Positions 10,672 to 22,989 of a DNA stretch of 30,276 nucleotides are shown here, piece by piece. The stretch comes from Candolleomyces eurysporus. Taxonomy: Eukaryota > Basidiomycota > Agaricomycetes > Agaricales > Psathyrellaceae. The notes below the pieces were generated by a model that saw only the letters and a list, made by a program, of their open reading frames with translations, was not told where the DNA came from and did not search any database. Where the stretch lies: NCBI GenBank assembly GCA_027579435.1, contig JANBPK010001002.1:1-30276 (forward strand), read 5' to 3'. Each line of letters starts with the position of its first letter. Positions within the stretch are counted from its first letter, which is position 1. Made by a program: the position numbers and the translations under genes.

Positions 10672-11690
10672 AATCTTCTCCGAGCATCCCTCTCGACAGA
10701 GCCCAACTGTCCTTGAACCCACAAGCATTCAGCCGGTTTGTCCGGAAACACAGAAACATACTGCGACGCCCGAGCCATTATCCCTGAAGACCACGCGTTG
10801 CGCCATACATTCCAAATGCGTATGTGTTAACTGAGTCAAACAATCCTTTCCTCCATTCAGGCTTAGACAACGGCTGGCGGTGGTGGTGGCGTTGGGGCCT
10901 CTCAAAACCACTCTGCATGTTGTCTTGGATTTCCTTGCTACTCACTCAACCACCCTCAAGTCTGTCATGTCAGTGGACAGGGCGTTGGATCTGCGGGACA
11001 TTTGTGCTGTCTTGCCGGTATTCTCGACTACCTGTGGGAGTGGGCTGGCGCAGTTTGTGTCAATGCCCCTGAGGAGTTTAGAGATGCAGATCGACGTGTT
11101 GAGCCCCAGTTTGCTCAGTCTAGTGGAGAGGAGGTCACCCTCCCCTCAGAGCTTGAAGTTGGACCTTGTGGATAGTGAGTCACTAGGACGCAGATGTCAG
11201 GGTATGCTCGGAATTCGGTACATTATGCTTTCTTGGTATGTGCAGAAACCTTTGGACTGACACTGCATGATGATGGTTGTTTTGCATCCAGCGTCAATTT
11301 GTCCAAGATCTCAATGGGCTTGGGTTTGATGGTGGCAGATGGGATCTTGGGCACTTGGTCATGTCACCGGGTGGTGAGGATCTTGGATAGCCGTGTTTGA
11401 AAGAGTACTTGTGCCCCGTATCCCTGGTTTTGATCCCATTGAAAACTTGACTCCTTGATCATGCAGCACGCGTTGCAACGAATCGGTCATGCTTGGAGAC
11501 GACCCGTCAAGAGTCAAGATGCACGATTTATGATATTTATGACCCCTGTCATTCACTGCTCAGATCTACACAAACCTAATGCCCCTTGCTCTCTCACTTC
11601 TTTTAACTTCCCCCACCGTGACTTGTCACCTGCTCTCAATTCGAGCAGTTTTATTGACACTTGTCAACCTTTCGCTCTCGAACGCATGCA
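10672..11690 (+). pseudogene. LRR-type protein remnant, unit 3 (5' half deleted)
   Basis: Sequence homologous to the region upstream of NACHT copy 3 (up to about 10670) joins directly to the middle of the LRR gene (DRAQLSLNPQAFSRFVRKHR, about 10697-10756). The 5' half was therefore lost by an internal deletion. Later pieces: VVLDFLATHSTTLKSVMSV (about 10917-10973) and a frame containing ALDLRDICAVLPVFSTTCGS, which continues as LAQFVSMPLRSLEMQIDVLS (about 11045-11104). This last is the longest intact LRR-like run in the window (about 10880-11260). Leu-rich spacing of about 25-28 residues supports the LRR assignment. Stops on both sides show it is not a complete gene. Confidence 0.6.
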
Positions 11691-11932
11691 AATCTAGGGT
11701 GAACGGTAATTATTGTACTATTGGCAGATCGTAGCATTTTGTTGTAGTTTCGGAAGTCTAGTAAACTATCCTGTACTTGTATCCATGGGTCCTTAATCTA
11801 TAATAGGATAACAATATATCAACAGAACGCTGGGGAATAGAACGACAGAAGAGAGCAGATAGGTTTTCAGTGAGGTTTGGATTCGTGTCGTGAGGCCATG
11901 GCCAATTGTAGTTCCCCACATCCTGGTGTGAA

Positions 11933-14201
11933 CTACGAGAAAAGGGAGGAAATTGATTCCTCCTCTTCCTCCTCCACCATGAAGCCATATTTCTGATATC
12001 TTTCCTTCCACTTATCAAAATATGACTTCACAACGACTGCCAACTCGTGTTTGTGGAGTTCATCCTGGAGAGGAAACAGAAATTAGTTTGATATTCCAAT
12101 GAAAAGAGTTGTTCGTACATTGAGGCGTTGGATAGCGTTGAATGTAAAGCGTGCCAAGCCATCCCAGTCACTGAACCGATCTATGTCAACGTGGGATGAG
12201 AGTCTTTCGTCAATTCTTCCCCATCCATTATTGCGGGTGAAATTGATAAGTTGAAGATTGTTGGAATCTGTGTTTTGCTTGTTCAAGTAGTGATACAGTA
12301 TCCTGATGATATAAGCGAAGCTCCCTGATCGAAAAAAGGGATATCAGAGACTCGGCCAGGATGAATCACGGTGACTCACAGTCATGCAAGAAATCTTCCT
12401 GTTGAATTAACTTCTGGAGACAAGACTCTAGCACATACTGGCGAACCCGTGTTTCCGAAACAAATAAGTGCTGAGCGCGAAACTCGCTGTCCAAAAACTC
12501 AGAGAACGACAGGTGATAGAACCGCATATCCTCCCACTCTCCAATGGACGGGTCTTGACTAAAGACGACCAGTGACTGCAGGTCAGAAAAAAGGACTTGA
12601 TGAGCTCCCTCTTCAAGGCCAATGATTTCATTGAAATAGCGAAGGGTAATTCGCGCCTTCAGGATGCGACAGTCAAAATTCATCTGGTATGCCCGGACAA
12701 GTGAGAGAAAATCTCGTCCTCGATTGGTGTCAACTCCTTCGTACAATTCCTTCGCGGTGGAGAGAATGTTCCTGTAAAGGTTATCGAGGAGTTCCAATGG
12801 TCGGGTTTGTTGGCCACCTTCGGGGGTCCAGTTGATGATTGCCCTGAGTCTATCCACCGGGGAGCCGCGCCGCTGTGATACGTATTTGATAACCGTCGCA
12901 GCATAGACAAACTGTCCTGAAGCTGCCGCCACGAGCTTCTCGATGTCTTCCTTTGTGGGCCACAGAGACTGCGCCCGGCGGTCGTGGCTTCGACGGCCGA
13001 TGTCTTGAAGTTTCCTCCACAAGTAGCAACGAATGTCTGCCGTTGCGTCGTACTTGTCGCTGAGCTTGATGTGGTATGCGAGTTGGTAGAGGTAGCCTTC
13101 TGGCTCCGAGCGAAGCGCGCTGCGGATGGCCCATTCTGGTCTGCTGGCGATGAAAATACGGAATGGGAGATCGGGATCGTCGAGGAGACAATGTTTGATG
13201 GTGGATAGAAGTTCCGCTTGGTTTTCTTNCCCCGGAGCACTCGTCGAGACCGTCGATCAGGATGGCGTGGGGGAACGTACTGCGGTCCAGTTCCCCATTC
13301 GCACAGACACGTTTGAAGGGGGCGACTACGAGGGTGTCCATCTGAACTTGTAGCTGTCTCTCGAAGATGAGAGGGTCTTCTTCGATGACCTCTGCCACAG
13401 CATCACGGAGGGCGTGGTTGCGTAAGCCTAGCTGGTAAGCGATGGTCGGTACGATGGACGTTAGGTTGTTTCGAGTAGGGTCTCCCGCGGAGAAGAAGAA
13501 TGCTGAGCCAAGGCTATTGGACGTTGAGCATTTTCCGGCAATTGTCTGCTGTAACGCCGATTTCCCTGCTCCTGCTGCACCGGTCATACACAGCAAACGC
13601 TGGGGGGCTTCACGATCTTGGATCCAATCCACGAGTTCCTTGGTAACCTCGACACGAGTGTCTTCATCGCACTTTGGTGCATCGAATCGAGCACGAGAAT
13701 TGTGAAGAGCGTTGGAGGCTACGTTGTCCAGCAGCATCTTCCAGCCTGTCACGGTCAGGGTTCAGTCTGTTACTGAGGACTGTTCCGCAAAGATATCCAC
13801 ATACCATCTATCCGGTTATCCCGAGTATTATGGACATGCTGGGACGAATGAAGCTGCATGTTATCGACCCTGAAGTTCTGTGCATTTGGAAACATCGACA
13901 TTGTTGTGGTGTGCTCTACTGGTGGTGGTCTGTGTCTGTGGGTTGCCGCAGCGGTAGAAGGGCCCGCATCGGCAAAGACAGTCGTCTGAGCCTCAGGCAC
14001 GCTGACCAGAGTAGCCTTGGCCACTATCAGTCCCTAAGGTTTTTCCACTAACATTGGGGTGCTCACATTGTCCGGGGAGCGCTCGACTGTAGGTATAGCA
14101 TGAGAGATCGACTGCTTGTCCCTGCAACGCCGCTTGGAGGAGAGCGGAGCGCCACTCTTAACGATGGACTCGACGCCTCTTTTCTTGCGATTCGAGGACA
14201 T
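11933..14201 (-). CDS. NACHT NTPase (fungal NLR-type), copy 3, complete
   Basis: Exons: 14201-14067, 14015-13805, 13745-12380, 12324-12119, 12064-11933. The introns are 51, 59, 55 and 54 nt. With the inserted N at 13229 discounted, the exons sum to 683 codons (682 aa) without interruption. The 51-nt first intron removes an in-frame TAG; its GTGAGC donor and AAG acceptor flank an ACTGAT branch-like site. The last intron uses a GTACGA donor. Exon 2 encodes the SMFPNAQNFRVDNM motif followed by HVHN. The third exon holds Walker A GAAGAGKS, Walker B HAILIDGLDEC and the LVAAASGQFVYAATVIKYV helices. Exon 4 encodes IDFTRNNGWGRIDERLSSHV, and exon 5 ends in EEEEEESISSLFS. No C-terminal repeat domain is present. 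One of the three best candidates for a working gene here. Confidence 0.8.
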
Positions 14202-14479
14202 AAGGGCGACCACAGAGATGAAGGTAAGAAGAAAGAAGGGTTGGACCCACCACAAGACCAACATGCACTCCTCCCGCGCTCGGACCACTGCTGTACACTG
14301 CTGTACCTGGCGCGTGTCTAGACGCCGGCAAAAATTGGAACGCGTGAGAATCGGCAAGAACGGCTCACTACGTCATGTCCTTTCAATCACGAAACCTCGC
14401 GATCGCCATGATTTCTCACTCAAACGTTGTAGCTCGCCGTCTCCCTAGAAATTCAAGAGCCGATCAATCGAAACTGAAA

Positions 14480-15960
14480 TCTGCTCCGAGCCCGATTTGC
14501 TTTGAGAATCCAAAACTGCATCAAAAGACGCCAGGGGTGCTCTCCGTCATCTGCAGGTCCCTGCTGAAGTGCTTGACGCTATATCCACCTTCGTCCGACC
14601 TATATGCCGCAGCCAAATCGAGAGGGCACTGTCCATCCAGTCGGGAGAGATACAACAGGGTCGACATCAGGAGGGGTCATACCATACAAAGTCCCAGGCG
14701 AGGAAATAGTTCGGGAAACGCTATATCAATTGTGTTCATACTCTGATCTCCACTCTTGCCGACGTTAGACAGTACAACTTTGAATGGAACGAATTGACCA
14801 ACTACCACGCCAGGGTGTTCATGTTGGCCCTCCAACCCGTGTTAAAAAGCTGACAGGGCATGCTCACGCACCTCTCCATCTACGACCCCTGGAATTGCTC
14901 AATTCCTTTGTCACTATCAAGCTCCTTCACCTCACCCTCATTCACATCTGCCTGAGCCCGGGTGGCCTAACCTGAAGGCGAAGCGACATCCACTCGATGA
15001 ATCCTCGGTGTTCTTACACAACCTCAAAGACACCCCAACACCGCTTTCGATCCAAAAGACACGCAACTTTGAGAATCTCAAGCTTTAGAGGTTCTTCAAA
15101 TACCCAAGCGCCATCCCCCATTTACGCGCCGTGTCCCATCATCCCTTTCAACGGAGCCCAACTCGTCTTGAACCCACGCCGTTTCAGCTAGTTTGTTCAG
15201 AAACACACTCCAACCCTGGAGTCACTATCTCTCAGGCAACGCGTGTCCTGTTCATTCCGGACGTGTTACTCCCAAATGCATAAGTTTGATCCAAACGACC
15301 CTTTCGTCCATTGGGGCTCAGACAACAGCTGGTGGGGCGGTGGGCTTCCGAAAACTACAGCATGCAACGATGGGGTTGAGACAACTCAAGGGGCCTCTTC
15401 AGATTGTTTCCGATTTCCTTTCTGCTCACTTGAACGCCCTCGAGTTGATGACTTTTGCATTCGACGCACGTTTGTGCCGTCTTGCCAACATTCTCAAACA
15501 CCAGTGGCAGTGGGTTGGCGCAGTACATGTCGATGCCGCTGACGAGCTTGGAGATGCGCATCGACGCTTCGAGTCTCCACTTCCTCAGCTTAACGGCGAG
15601 GAGGTTGCCGTGATTCAGAGTTTGAAGCTGGAGTTTGTGGATGGACACAGATGTCGGGGTACGTATGTGATTCGGTATGTTATTATCAGCTTTAGCATGA
15701 GATGGTGCTTACTTTTTGTTGTAACGTCGACTCAATGCTTTTGGGTTTGGTGAAGTGTATTGAGATCTTCGGCGTCTAGTTATGTCACCAGCTGCTGGTG
15801 GACTCTGGACAGCCGCTTTTGAAGAGATACTCGTGCCCATGTCCCCGGCCTCGATTCCATTGAAGAGTTGGGTCCCTGACCGAGAGTGAGGCATGCGTCG
15901 CAGGAATATTTTTCTTACGTCAAGGACGGGCTGTCACGCTTGGAGACGACCCATGAAGAG
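14480..15960 (+). pseudogene. LRR-type protein remnant, unit 4
   Basis: It begins with DNA homologous to the helical 5' run of unit 2 (about 14495-14620). It continues with ISTLADVRQYNFEWNE, then an in-frame TGA (14851-14853) where unit 2 has the Trp of LQSWRG. It then breaks into several frames: NGAQLVLNPRRFS (about 15151-15189) and LRQLKGPLQIVSDFLSAHLN (15373-15432), which lies in the longest open run here (15193-15753). That run also encodes LCRLANILKHQWQWVGAVHV and LPQLNGEEVAVIQSLKLEFV. The 3' part goes over into the shared convergent region. Function as for the other LRR remnants; not expressible as one protein. Confidence 0.6.
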
Positions 15961-16396
15961 TCAAGATACACGATCTATGGTATTGATGACCTCTTCCATT
16001 CATTGCTCAAATCTACACGAACCTGATGCTTCTCGCTCGCTCTGTTCCCTTCTCATTTTCCCTCCCAACTCGTCACCTGATTTCGATTCGAGCAATTGTA
16101 TTTTCATTTCTTAACTCCTTGCTCTCGCATTGAAATCGAGCATAATCGATAATTATTGGACTCTTGGCATCTCGTAGCGTTGTAGCTTTGGAAGTCTACT
16201 AATATAAGCTATCCTGTACCTGTACCCTTGGGTCCTTGATCTGTGATAAGAGAATGATGTAACAACAGAACGATGGGGGATAGAGCAACAGGGGAGAGCA
16301 GAGAGGTATTCAGTGAGGTTCGTATTCGCGCCGTGAGGCCGCGACCGGTCGTTGTTCCCCACATCTTGACGAGGAAAAGGAAGAATGAGAAATGGC

Positions 16397-18617
16397 TTAG
16401 AGCTTCTCCTCGAACTCATATTCCTGACATCTTTCCTTCCACCGATCAAAATACGGTTTCACAATATCTGCCAAATCATGCTCCTGAAGATCATTCTAGA
16501 GAGGAAACAGGAATTAGTTCAACATTCCAATGAAAAGAGATATTCATACATTGAGGCGTTGGATAGCATCAGATGTAAAGCGCACCAAGCCAGACCATAT
16601 ATTGAACGGATCCGTCTCAACATGGGATGAGAGTCTTTCGTCTATTCTCCCCCATCCATTGTGGCGGGTGAAGTCAATAAGTTGAAAATTGTCGACATAT
16701 TTGGTTTGGTTGCCAGAGTAGCGAATCAGTGCATCAATGATCATAGAAAGGCTCCCTAGTTGAAAAAGGATGTTAGAGACTTGATCAAGATAGATCTCGG
16801 TGACTCACAGTCCTCCAAGAAATCTTCCTGTTGAAGTAACTTCTGAAGACAAGATTCTACCACATACTGCCGAACCCGCGTTTGCGAAACAAATAAGTCC
16901 TGAGCACGAAACCTGCTGTCCAAAAACTCGGAGAATGACCGGTGGTAGAAATGTAACTGCTCCCACACCCTGGTTATTGTGGGATCTTGACGCACGAAGA
17001 CGAGTGAGTACAGGTCGGAAAAAAGGACTTGATCACCTCCCTCTTCAAGGCTGAGGATTTCATCGAAATTGCGAGTGCTATGTGGGAGCCCGAACCGATA
17101 GTCGGAATTCATCTGATGTGCCCGAATAAGTAGAAGAAAATCTCGTCCTCGATTGGTGTCAACTGCCTCGTATAATTGCTTTGCGCTGGAAAGNATGTTC
17201 CTGTAAAGGTTATCGAGGAGTTCCAATGGCCGAGTTTGTTGACCACCTTCGGGAGTCCAGTCGATGATTGCCCTGAGTCTATCCACCGGGGAGCCGCGCC
17301 GCTCTGATACGTATTTGACCACCGTCGCAGCATACACAAACTGTCCCGAAGCTGCCGCCACGAGCTTCTCGATGTCTTCCTTCGTGGGCCATAGATGAGA
17401 CTGCGCTCGGCGGTCTCGGCTTCGGCTGCCGATCCCACGAAGTCTAGTCCAAAGATAGCGGCGAATATCGCCCGTGGCATCGTACACGTCGCTGAGCTTG
17501 ATGTGGTATGCGAGTTGGTAGAGGTAGCCTTCTGGGTCGCTGTCCAGCGCGGTGCGGATCGCCCATTCCGGTCTGCTGGCGATGAATATCCGGAATGGGA
17601 GGTCGTTATCAAGGAGACAATGTTTGATGGTGGATAACAGTTCGTCTTGTTTATCTTCCCCGGAACACTCGTCGAGGCCATCGATCAGGATGGCATGGGG
17701 GAAGGTGCTGCTGTCCAGGCCCCCACTTGCACAGACGCGCTGGAAGGGGCCGACTATGAGGGTGTCCATCTGGATTCTAAGAGTCTTCTTGAAGATGAGG
17801 GGGTCGTCTTCGATGGTCTTCTCAATTGCATCACGGAGGGAAGGATTGCGTAGTCCTAGCTGGCAAGCGATGGTGGGCACGATGTGCGTTAGGTTGTTTC
17901 GCGTGGGGTCTCCCGCGGAGAAGAAGAATGCTGAGCCAAGGGTATTGGAACCTGAGCATCCCTCAGCGATCGTCTGCTGTAGTGCTGATTTCCCCGCTCC
18001 TGCCGCGCCGGTCATACACAGCAAACGTTGCGGGGATTCACGATCTTGGATCCAATCCATAAGTTCCTTGGTAACTTCGACGCGAGTATCTTCATCGCAT
18101 TTCGGTGCATCAAATCGGGCACTGGAGTCATGAAGAGCGTTGGAGGCTATATTTTTCAATAGCATCTTCCAGCCTGCTAGGGCGAAGTCGTCAGCAGTTG
18201 AAGAAAATTCTACACCCCTGCATACCTCCTTTCCGGCCATCCTGAATATTATGGACATGCTGAGACGAATGGAAGCTGACGTGGTCCATCTTGACATTCT
18301 GTGCGTTCGAGAGCATTGACATGGATTGTGTGTGCTCCGTAGGGGGTGGGTGTCTGTGAGATCTTTCAGCCGTGGATAGGTCCACGTCAGAATGGCGCAC
18401 TGGTGGAGCCTCCGATGCGTTGACCGTGGTTGCAGCTCCCCCGGTGAATCCTTCAGGTTTCCTCGACGGTGCCGAGGCATGCGGGGAGCCCTCCATAGTC
18501 GGTATATCATGTCCAATTGGCTCCTCATCCCCGGGACGCTCTTTGGAAGAGCGGAACGGGGACCTCAGGCTAGNAAAAAATTGACTTGAGACCGCGTCTC
18601 TTGGAGTTTGGGGGCAT
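16397..18617 (-). CDS. NACHT NTPase (fungal NLR-type), copy 4, complete
   Basis: Four exons: 18617-18226, 18173-16809, 16755-16550, 16495-16397. The introns are 52, 53 and 54 nt. Discounting the inserted N at 18574, they total 687 codons (686 aa); the N at 17194 is a substitution. The small first intron of copies 1-3 is absent: exon 1 runs through in frame and is diverged (SIFSSLRSPFRSSK instead of the KRRRRNKR-type cluster). Exon 1 carries the SMLSNAQNVKMDHVSFHSSQ version of the N-terminal motif. Exon 2 has GAAGAGKSALQQT, HAILIDGLDEC and IFIASRPEW. The C-terminus is shorter and ends EFEEKL. The 590-codon frame reaching to 18528 arises from reading through the 52-nt intron and is not the protein. 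17270-18617 is nearly identical to copy 6. Confidence 0.8.
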
Positions 18618-18720
18618 GAGAGTGGTGATGTAACTTGGACGAGGGCTACAGGCAGGTTGGAGGACGATACTCTCACTGCAGACACAGCCGACGACACGAG
18701 GCACAAGTTCCCGCGCTCGG

Positions 18721-19080
18721 CCCTTGATCACGTTGTCGATTGCCAAGCGCTTATTTGGGCGCTACTCTCTCGTTCCGAAAAAATGGTGATTATTGGCGTT
18801 TCTCCTGGCAGTGATTCTTCAGAGTTCATTTCCATCGCCATTTTGAGGCTGGCTGCGGAGTATATGTCCTCGATATCTGCCAGTGAGACTTGCNTTTGTG
18901 GCATTCTCCGTGAGCTCGAAGGAAGAAGGCCAGGACTGCACTAATATGTACCTTGGAAACAGCTGAGGGACCGTTGCACGGGCTCTCACTTGCAAGATTA
19001 GAAACGGGGCCTGCTTTTTGAAATACATAAAATAATTGGGCAACGTGCTGACAAAAAATCCAATCGTTCTCCCTACCGCA
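18721..19080. other. Divergent intergenic region upstream of NACHT copy 4
   Basis: No gene can be supported. A 95-codon ORF (18657-18944, + strand) contains one run that could be coding (EKMVIIGVSPGSDSSEFISI) but has no recognisable domain. It is repeated at 25806-26093 only because of the recent duplication, so its conservation is not evidence of selection. An AT-rich stretch with AAATACATAAAATAATT follows near 19020-19037. Confidence 0.4.
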
Positions 19081-19084
19081 GCCA

Positions 19085-19985
19085 AAGCGAGAGGGGTTTG
19101 TGCATCCAGTCGAGAAAAAAACAAGAGGGTCGATATCAGGAGGGGTTACAAGCAGTCAACGCATCTGTGGGGTCATCTTTAGTGAGTAGCAATGCTTAAA
19201 TACATTCCGAGTGATTTTATCACAGCTGAACAGAGAAAACCAGGAAAAAGCTTTCGCGTCAAGCTGCACAATTACCAAGGCCGAACGGAGAATTAACCCA
19301 GACTATACAGAGTCCCATGCGAGGAAAAGGTTCGGGTCGGGTTTGGGAAACGCTTGATTAAACGTGTTCATACTCTAATCGCGCCCGCGCCAAGCCGCAC
19401 ACTTACCAAAGCCGAACAGAGCATGCGCTCTTCAACCCGGTGTATGCAGTCCCATGGGAGGAAAAGATTCGGGAAACGCTTGATCAAACGTGNTTCATAC
19501 TCTAATCTCTACTCTTGCCGACGTTAGACAGCACCACTTCAAATGGAACGAATCGGCCAAGTCCCACGCCACAGTGCTCATGTTGTTTCTGCAACCAGCG
19601 TTACAGGCTAGCATGGGATGCTCACGGACCTCTCTACCCGCTCCCCTGGACTTGCTCAATTGCTTCGCCAACGTCATGCTCCCTCACCTCACTCACATCC
19701 ACATCCGCCTGAGCCCGTGTGGCCGAACCCAAAGGACACCCAGATCTTGCTTCCGATTCAAAAGACACCCACCTCCGAGAACCTCGAGTTTTCGAGGTTA
19801 TACCTCGGCACAGTCCCCAATTTACGCGCGTGTCCCTCACCATCCATTTTGACAGAGCCCAACTCCCATTAACACACACTGCGCAGCCGGTTCGTTCAGA
19901 AACGCGCTACAACGCTGGAGCCATTTTCCCTCAAGACAACGCGATGGGCTGTCCATTCCGAACGCGTCGCTCCCAAAAGCACTTT
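19085..19985 (+). pseudogene. LRR-type protein remnant, unit 5 (3' truncated)
   Basis: An ATG at 19192 opens MLKYIPSDFITAEQRKPGKS and a HNYQGRTE segment, then a TAA (19294-19296) where unit 6 reads Gln. The next part is a local tandem duplication (19260-19380 and 19391-19507). It continues with LADVRQHHFKWNES, a Leu-rich FLQPALQASMG run, LTHIHIRLSPCG (about 19691-19726) and an IHFDRAQLPLTHTAQ segment. It breaks off near 19985, where the sequence jumps straight into the shared 3' region (TCCTCGAACATGTGCACATC). Compared with units 1-4 the C-terminal half is deleted. 26235-27134 is its duplicate. Confidence 0.6.
19260..19507. repeat. Local tandem duplication inside LRR remnant 5
   Basis: CAAG(C/T)GCACA..TTACCAA..GCCGAAC to TACTCTAATC occurs at 19260-19380 and again, diverged and shortened, at 19391-19507. 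Both copies contain AACCC..., GTCCCATG.GAGGAAAAG and GGGAAACGCTTGAT. The block B equivalents are about 26409-26529 and 26540-26655. Units 6 and 8 have only one copy, so the event predates the 7-kb duplication. Confidence 0.7.
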
Positions 19986-20285
19986 TTGTCCTCGAACATG
20001 TGCACATCTAGGGTAATCGATCATCATTGTAGTATTGGCATATAGCATTTTTTTTTTGTATTTTTCGGAAGTCTATCAGGCTATCCTGTACTTGTACTTG
20101 ACTTGTATCCTCTGGTCTTTAATTTGTGGTAGGAGAATGATGTAACGACAGAACGATGGGGAATAGAGCGACAGGGGAGAGCCGAGACGTATTCAGTGAG
20201 GTTCGGAATTGCGTCATGAGGCCATGGCCGATGCTAGCTCCCCGCATCTTGGTGTGGATGAGGAAGAATGGGAGATTTAGTCCTC

Positions 20286-22476
20286 CTACGCGAAGCCATA
20301 TTTTTCATATTTTTCCTTCCACTTATCAAAATACGATTTCACAATATCTGACAACTCGTGCTCGTGGAGTTCATCCTGGAGAGGTCAGAGAAATTAGTTC
20401 AATATTCCAATGGAAAGAGATGTTCATACCTTAAGGCGTTGGATAGCATGAAATGTGAAGCGCGCCAAGCCAGACCATACTGTGAACCGATCCATGTGGG
20501 ATGAGAGTCTTTCGTCGATCCCTCCCCATCCATTATTGCGGGTAAAATCGATAAGTCGAAGATTGTCAACATATATGTTTTGGTTGCCAGAGCCATGCAG
20601 TATATCCACGATCCTATTGAAGCTCCCTGTTTGGAAAAGGGGAGGTCAGAGACTTGGTCAGGATGGATCATGGCAACTCACAGTCCCCCAAGAAGTCTTC
20701 CTGTTGAAGTAACTTCTGAAGACAAGACTCTACCACGTACTGGCGAACCCGCGCTTCTGAAACAAATAAGCGCTGAGCGCGAAACTCGCTGTCCAAAAAC
20801 TCGGAGAACGACCGGTGGTAGAACCGCAGGTCCTCCCACACGGTGGTATAAGTCGGGTCTTGACGAAAGAAGACGAGTGAGTGCAGGTCGGAAAAAAGGA
20901 CTTGATGATCTCCATCTCCAAGGCCGATGACTTCGTCGTAATTGTGAGCGCTCCTTATAACCCCCGTGATGCGACAGTCAGAATTCATCTGGTGTGCCCG
21001 GACAAGAAGAAGAAAATCTCGTCCTCGATTGGTGTCAACAGCCTCATACAATTCCTTCGCAGTGGAAAGAATTTTCCTGTAAAGGATATCGAGGAGTTCC
21101 AATGGACGAGTTTGTTGACCACCTTCGGGAGTCCAGTCGATGATTGTCCGCAGTCTATCCACCGGGGAACTGCGTCGCTCTGATACGTATTTAACCACAG
21201 TCGCAGCATAGACAAACTGTCCTGAAGCTGCCGCCACGAGCTTCTCGACGTCTTCTTTCGTTGGCCATAGCCGAGACTGCCCCCGACGGTCGTGGCTTCG
21301 ACGGCCGATGTCTTGAAGCTTCCTCCACAAATAGCGACGAATGTCTGCCGTCGCATCGTACTTGTCGCTGAGTGGGACATGGTATGCGAGTTGGTAGAGG
21401 TAGCCTTCTGGCTCCGAGCACAGCGCGCTGCGGATTGCCCATTCTGGCCTGCTGGCGATGAAAATGCGGAAAGGTAGATCGTTGTCGAGGAGGCAGTGTT
21501 TGATCATGGACAGCAACTCCACTTGGTTTTCTTCTCCAGAACATTCGTCGAGACCGTCGATCAGGATGGCATGGGGAAACGTACTGCGGTCCAGTTCCCC
21601 ACTCGCACAGACACGTTTGAAGGGGGCGACTACCAGGGTCTCCATTTGAACCTTGATCTTTTTCTTGAAAATGAGAGGGTTCTTTTCGACGGCCTTTGCA
21701 ATGGTATCACGAAGGGCAAAATGATGTAGGCCTAGTTGGCATGCGATGGTCGGTATGATGTAGGTTAAGTCGTTTCGAGTGGGATCTCCCGCGGAGAAAA
21801 AGAATGCCGAGCCAAGGGTGTTGGAATTTGAGCATTCTTCAGCGATCGTCTGCTGTATCGCTGATTTCCCCGCTCCTGCTGCTCCGGTCATACACAGCAA
21901 ACGTTGCGGGGCTTCATGATCTTGAATCTAATCCATGAGCTCCTTGGTAACCTCGACACGAGTGTCTTCATCACACTTCGGTGCATCGAATCGAGCACTC
22001 GAGTCGTGAAGAGCGTTGGAGGCTACGTTTTTCAACAGCATCTTCCAGCCTGTCAAGGTCAGGGTCCAGTCTGTCGCTGAGGAAGGTTCTGAAAAGATAT
22101 CTACATACCATCTATCCGGTTNTCTAGAGCATTGTGGACATGCTGGAAGGAATGGATGTGCATGCTATCGACCCTGAAGTCCTTTGCATTTGGCAATATC
22201 GATGTGGTTGCGGTGTGCTCTATTGGTGTGGATCTGCGGCTTGCCGCAGCGGACGGGCCCATCTCGGCAAAGGAAGGCGTCGGAGCCTCAGTCGCGCTGA
22301 CCAGGGTCGCCCTGGGTACCTGTAGATTCCTCAGGCTTCTCCATCAGCATTGAGCTGCTCACATTCTCTGGGCAGCGCTCGGCTGTCGGTAGATCATGAG
22401 TGATCGGCTGCTTGTCTCTCCGACGCTGGTTCTGTTTGGTGGATTTGGTGCCTCCTTTCCTGGCTTTAGGGGACAT
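20286..22476 (-). pseudogene. NACHT NTPase copy 5, disrupted
   Basis: Near-identical sister of copy 7. Exon equivalents: 22476-22109, 22049-20682, 20626-20430, 20375-20286. The introns are 59, 55 and 54 nt. A TGG-to-TAG change at 21928-21930 (MDW in copy 7) gives a stop about 20 residues upstream of Walker A. In exon 1 an extra C near 22319-22320 shifts the frame relative to copy 7. There are also an inserted N at 22480, four bases before the ATG, and a substituted N at 22122. Downstream, the frame is open through Walker A GAAGAGKSAIQQT, HAILIDGLDEC, IFIASRPEW and the C-terminal exons, ending KWKEKYEKYGFA. Because copy 7 is intact and so similar, the lesions arose after the duplication or are assembly errors. 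A start at the internal Met at 21900 would skip the N-terminus. Confidence 0.75.
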
Positions 22477-22602
22477 ATCNGGCGACGGCAGAGAGGAAGG
22501 CCGGAAGAGAAGAGCTTGGACCCAACACAGCAACGGATATCAGGCGTTCATGAAGCACAGCATTCCCGCGCTCGGACCACTCTCGCGCCTGGCGCGCATT
22601 TA

Positions 22603-22873
22603 CTCCCACCGACCAAAAGTGATGTCGCTGACATAAGCGCATCAAGGCGGCACTCACAGTGAGCCAGTAGTGTTCAGGCTGCCTAGCTCGAAAGCAAGAA
22701 TCATACTGGCTGATATTTTAGTTCAAGGAACTTGATACCATCATATACCTCCTTACCCAGTTTTAAGCCTTGAGAGTCCCCCGATGTGGAGATGTGCACG
22801 TCGAAACATCGGTCAATGTCAGTCTTGTAGGGGAAGGAAATTCCCGCGCGACAACACTTTTGGCAAGTGGGAG
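22603..22873. mobile_element. 271-bp MITE at a TA target (Tc1/mariner-like)
   Basis: The ends are inverted repeats: the left starts CTCCCACCGACCAAAAGTG, and the right, read on the other strand, starts CTCCCACTTGCCAAAAGTG. They match at 22 of 26 positions. TA flanks both ends (22601-22602 and 22874-22875). The duplicated block has the empty site with a single TA at 29748-29749. This proves insertion with TA duplication, the hallmark of Tc1/mariner elements; the CTCCC terminus recalls Stowaway-type MITEs. No transposase is encoded. It sits about 130 nt upstream of the ATG of NACHT copy 5. Confidence 0.9.
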
Positions 22874-22989
22874 TAGACGCCGGCCTCAAACTCCGAGTTT
22901 GGAACCCGGCAAGGCAAGAACGGCTCATGACGTGTACGTCCTGATAGGGGTCTGAGCGAATCAAGCTGACGGCACACCACCAATTTGGC

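Noticed and set aside
16756..18528. A 590-codon frame suggesting a longer NACHT protein with a different N-terminus
   Set aside because: Its first part reads exon 1 in the wrong frame and runs through a 52-nt intron with good GTATGC and GCAG borders. The frame conserved across copies is the other one.
18657..18944. A 95-codon ORF, conserved at 25806-26093, as a small gene
   Set aside because: The two are identical apart from a few residues only because of the recent 7-kb duplication. There is no homologue in the other units and no recognisable domain.
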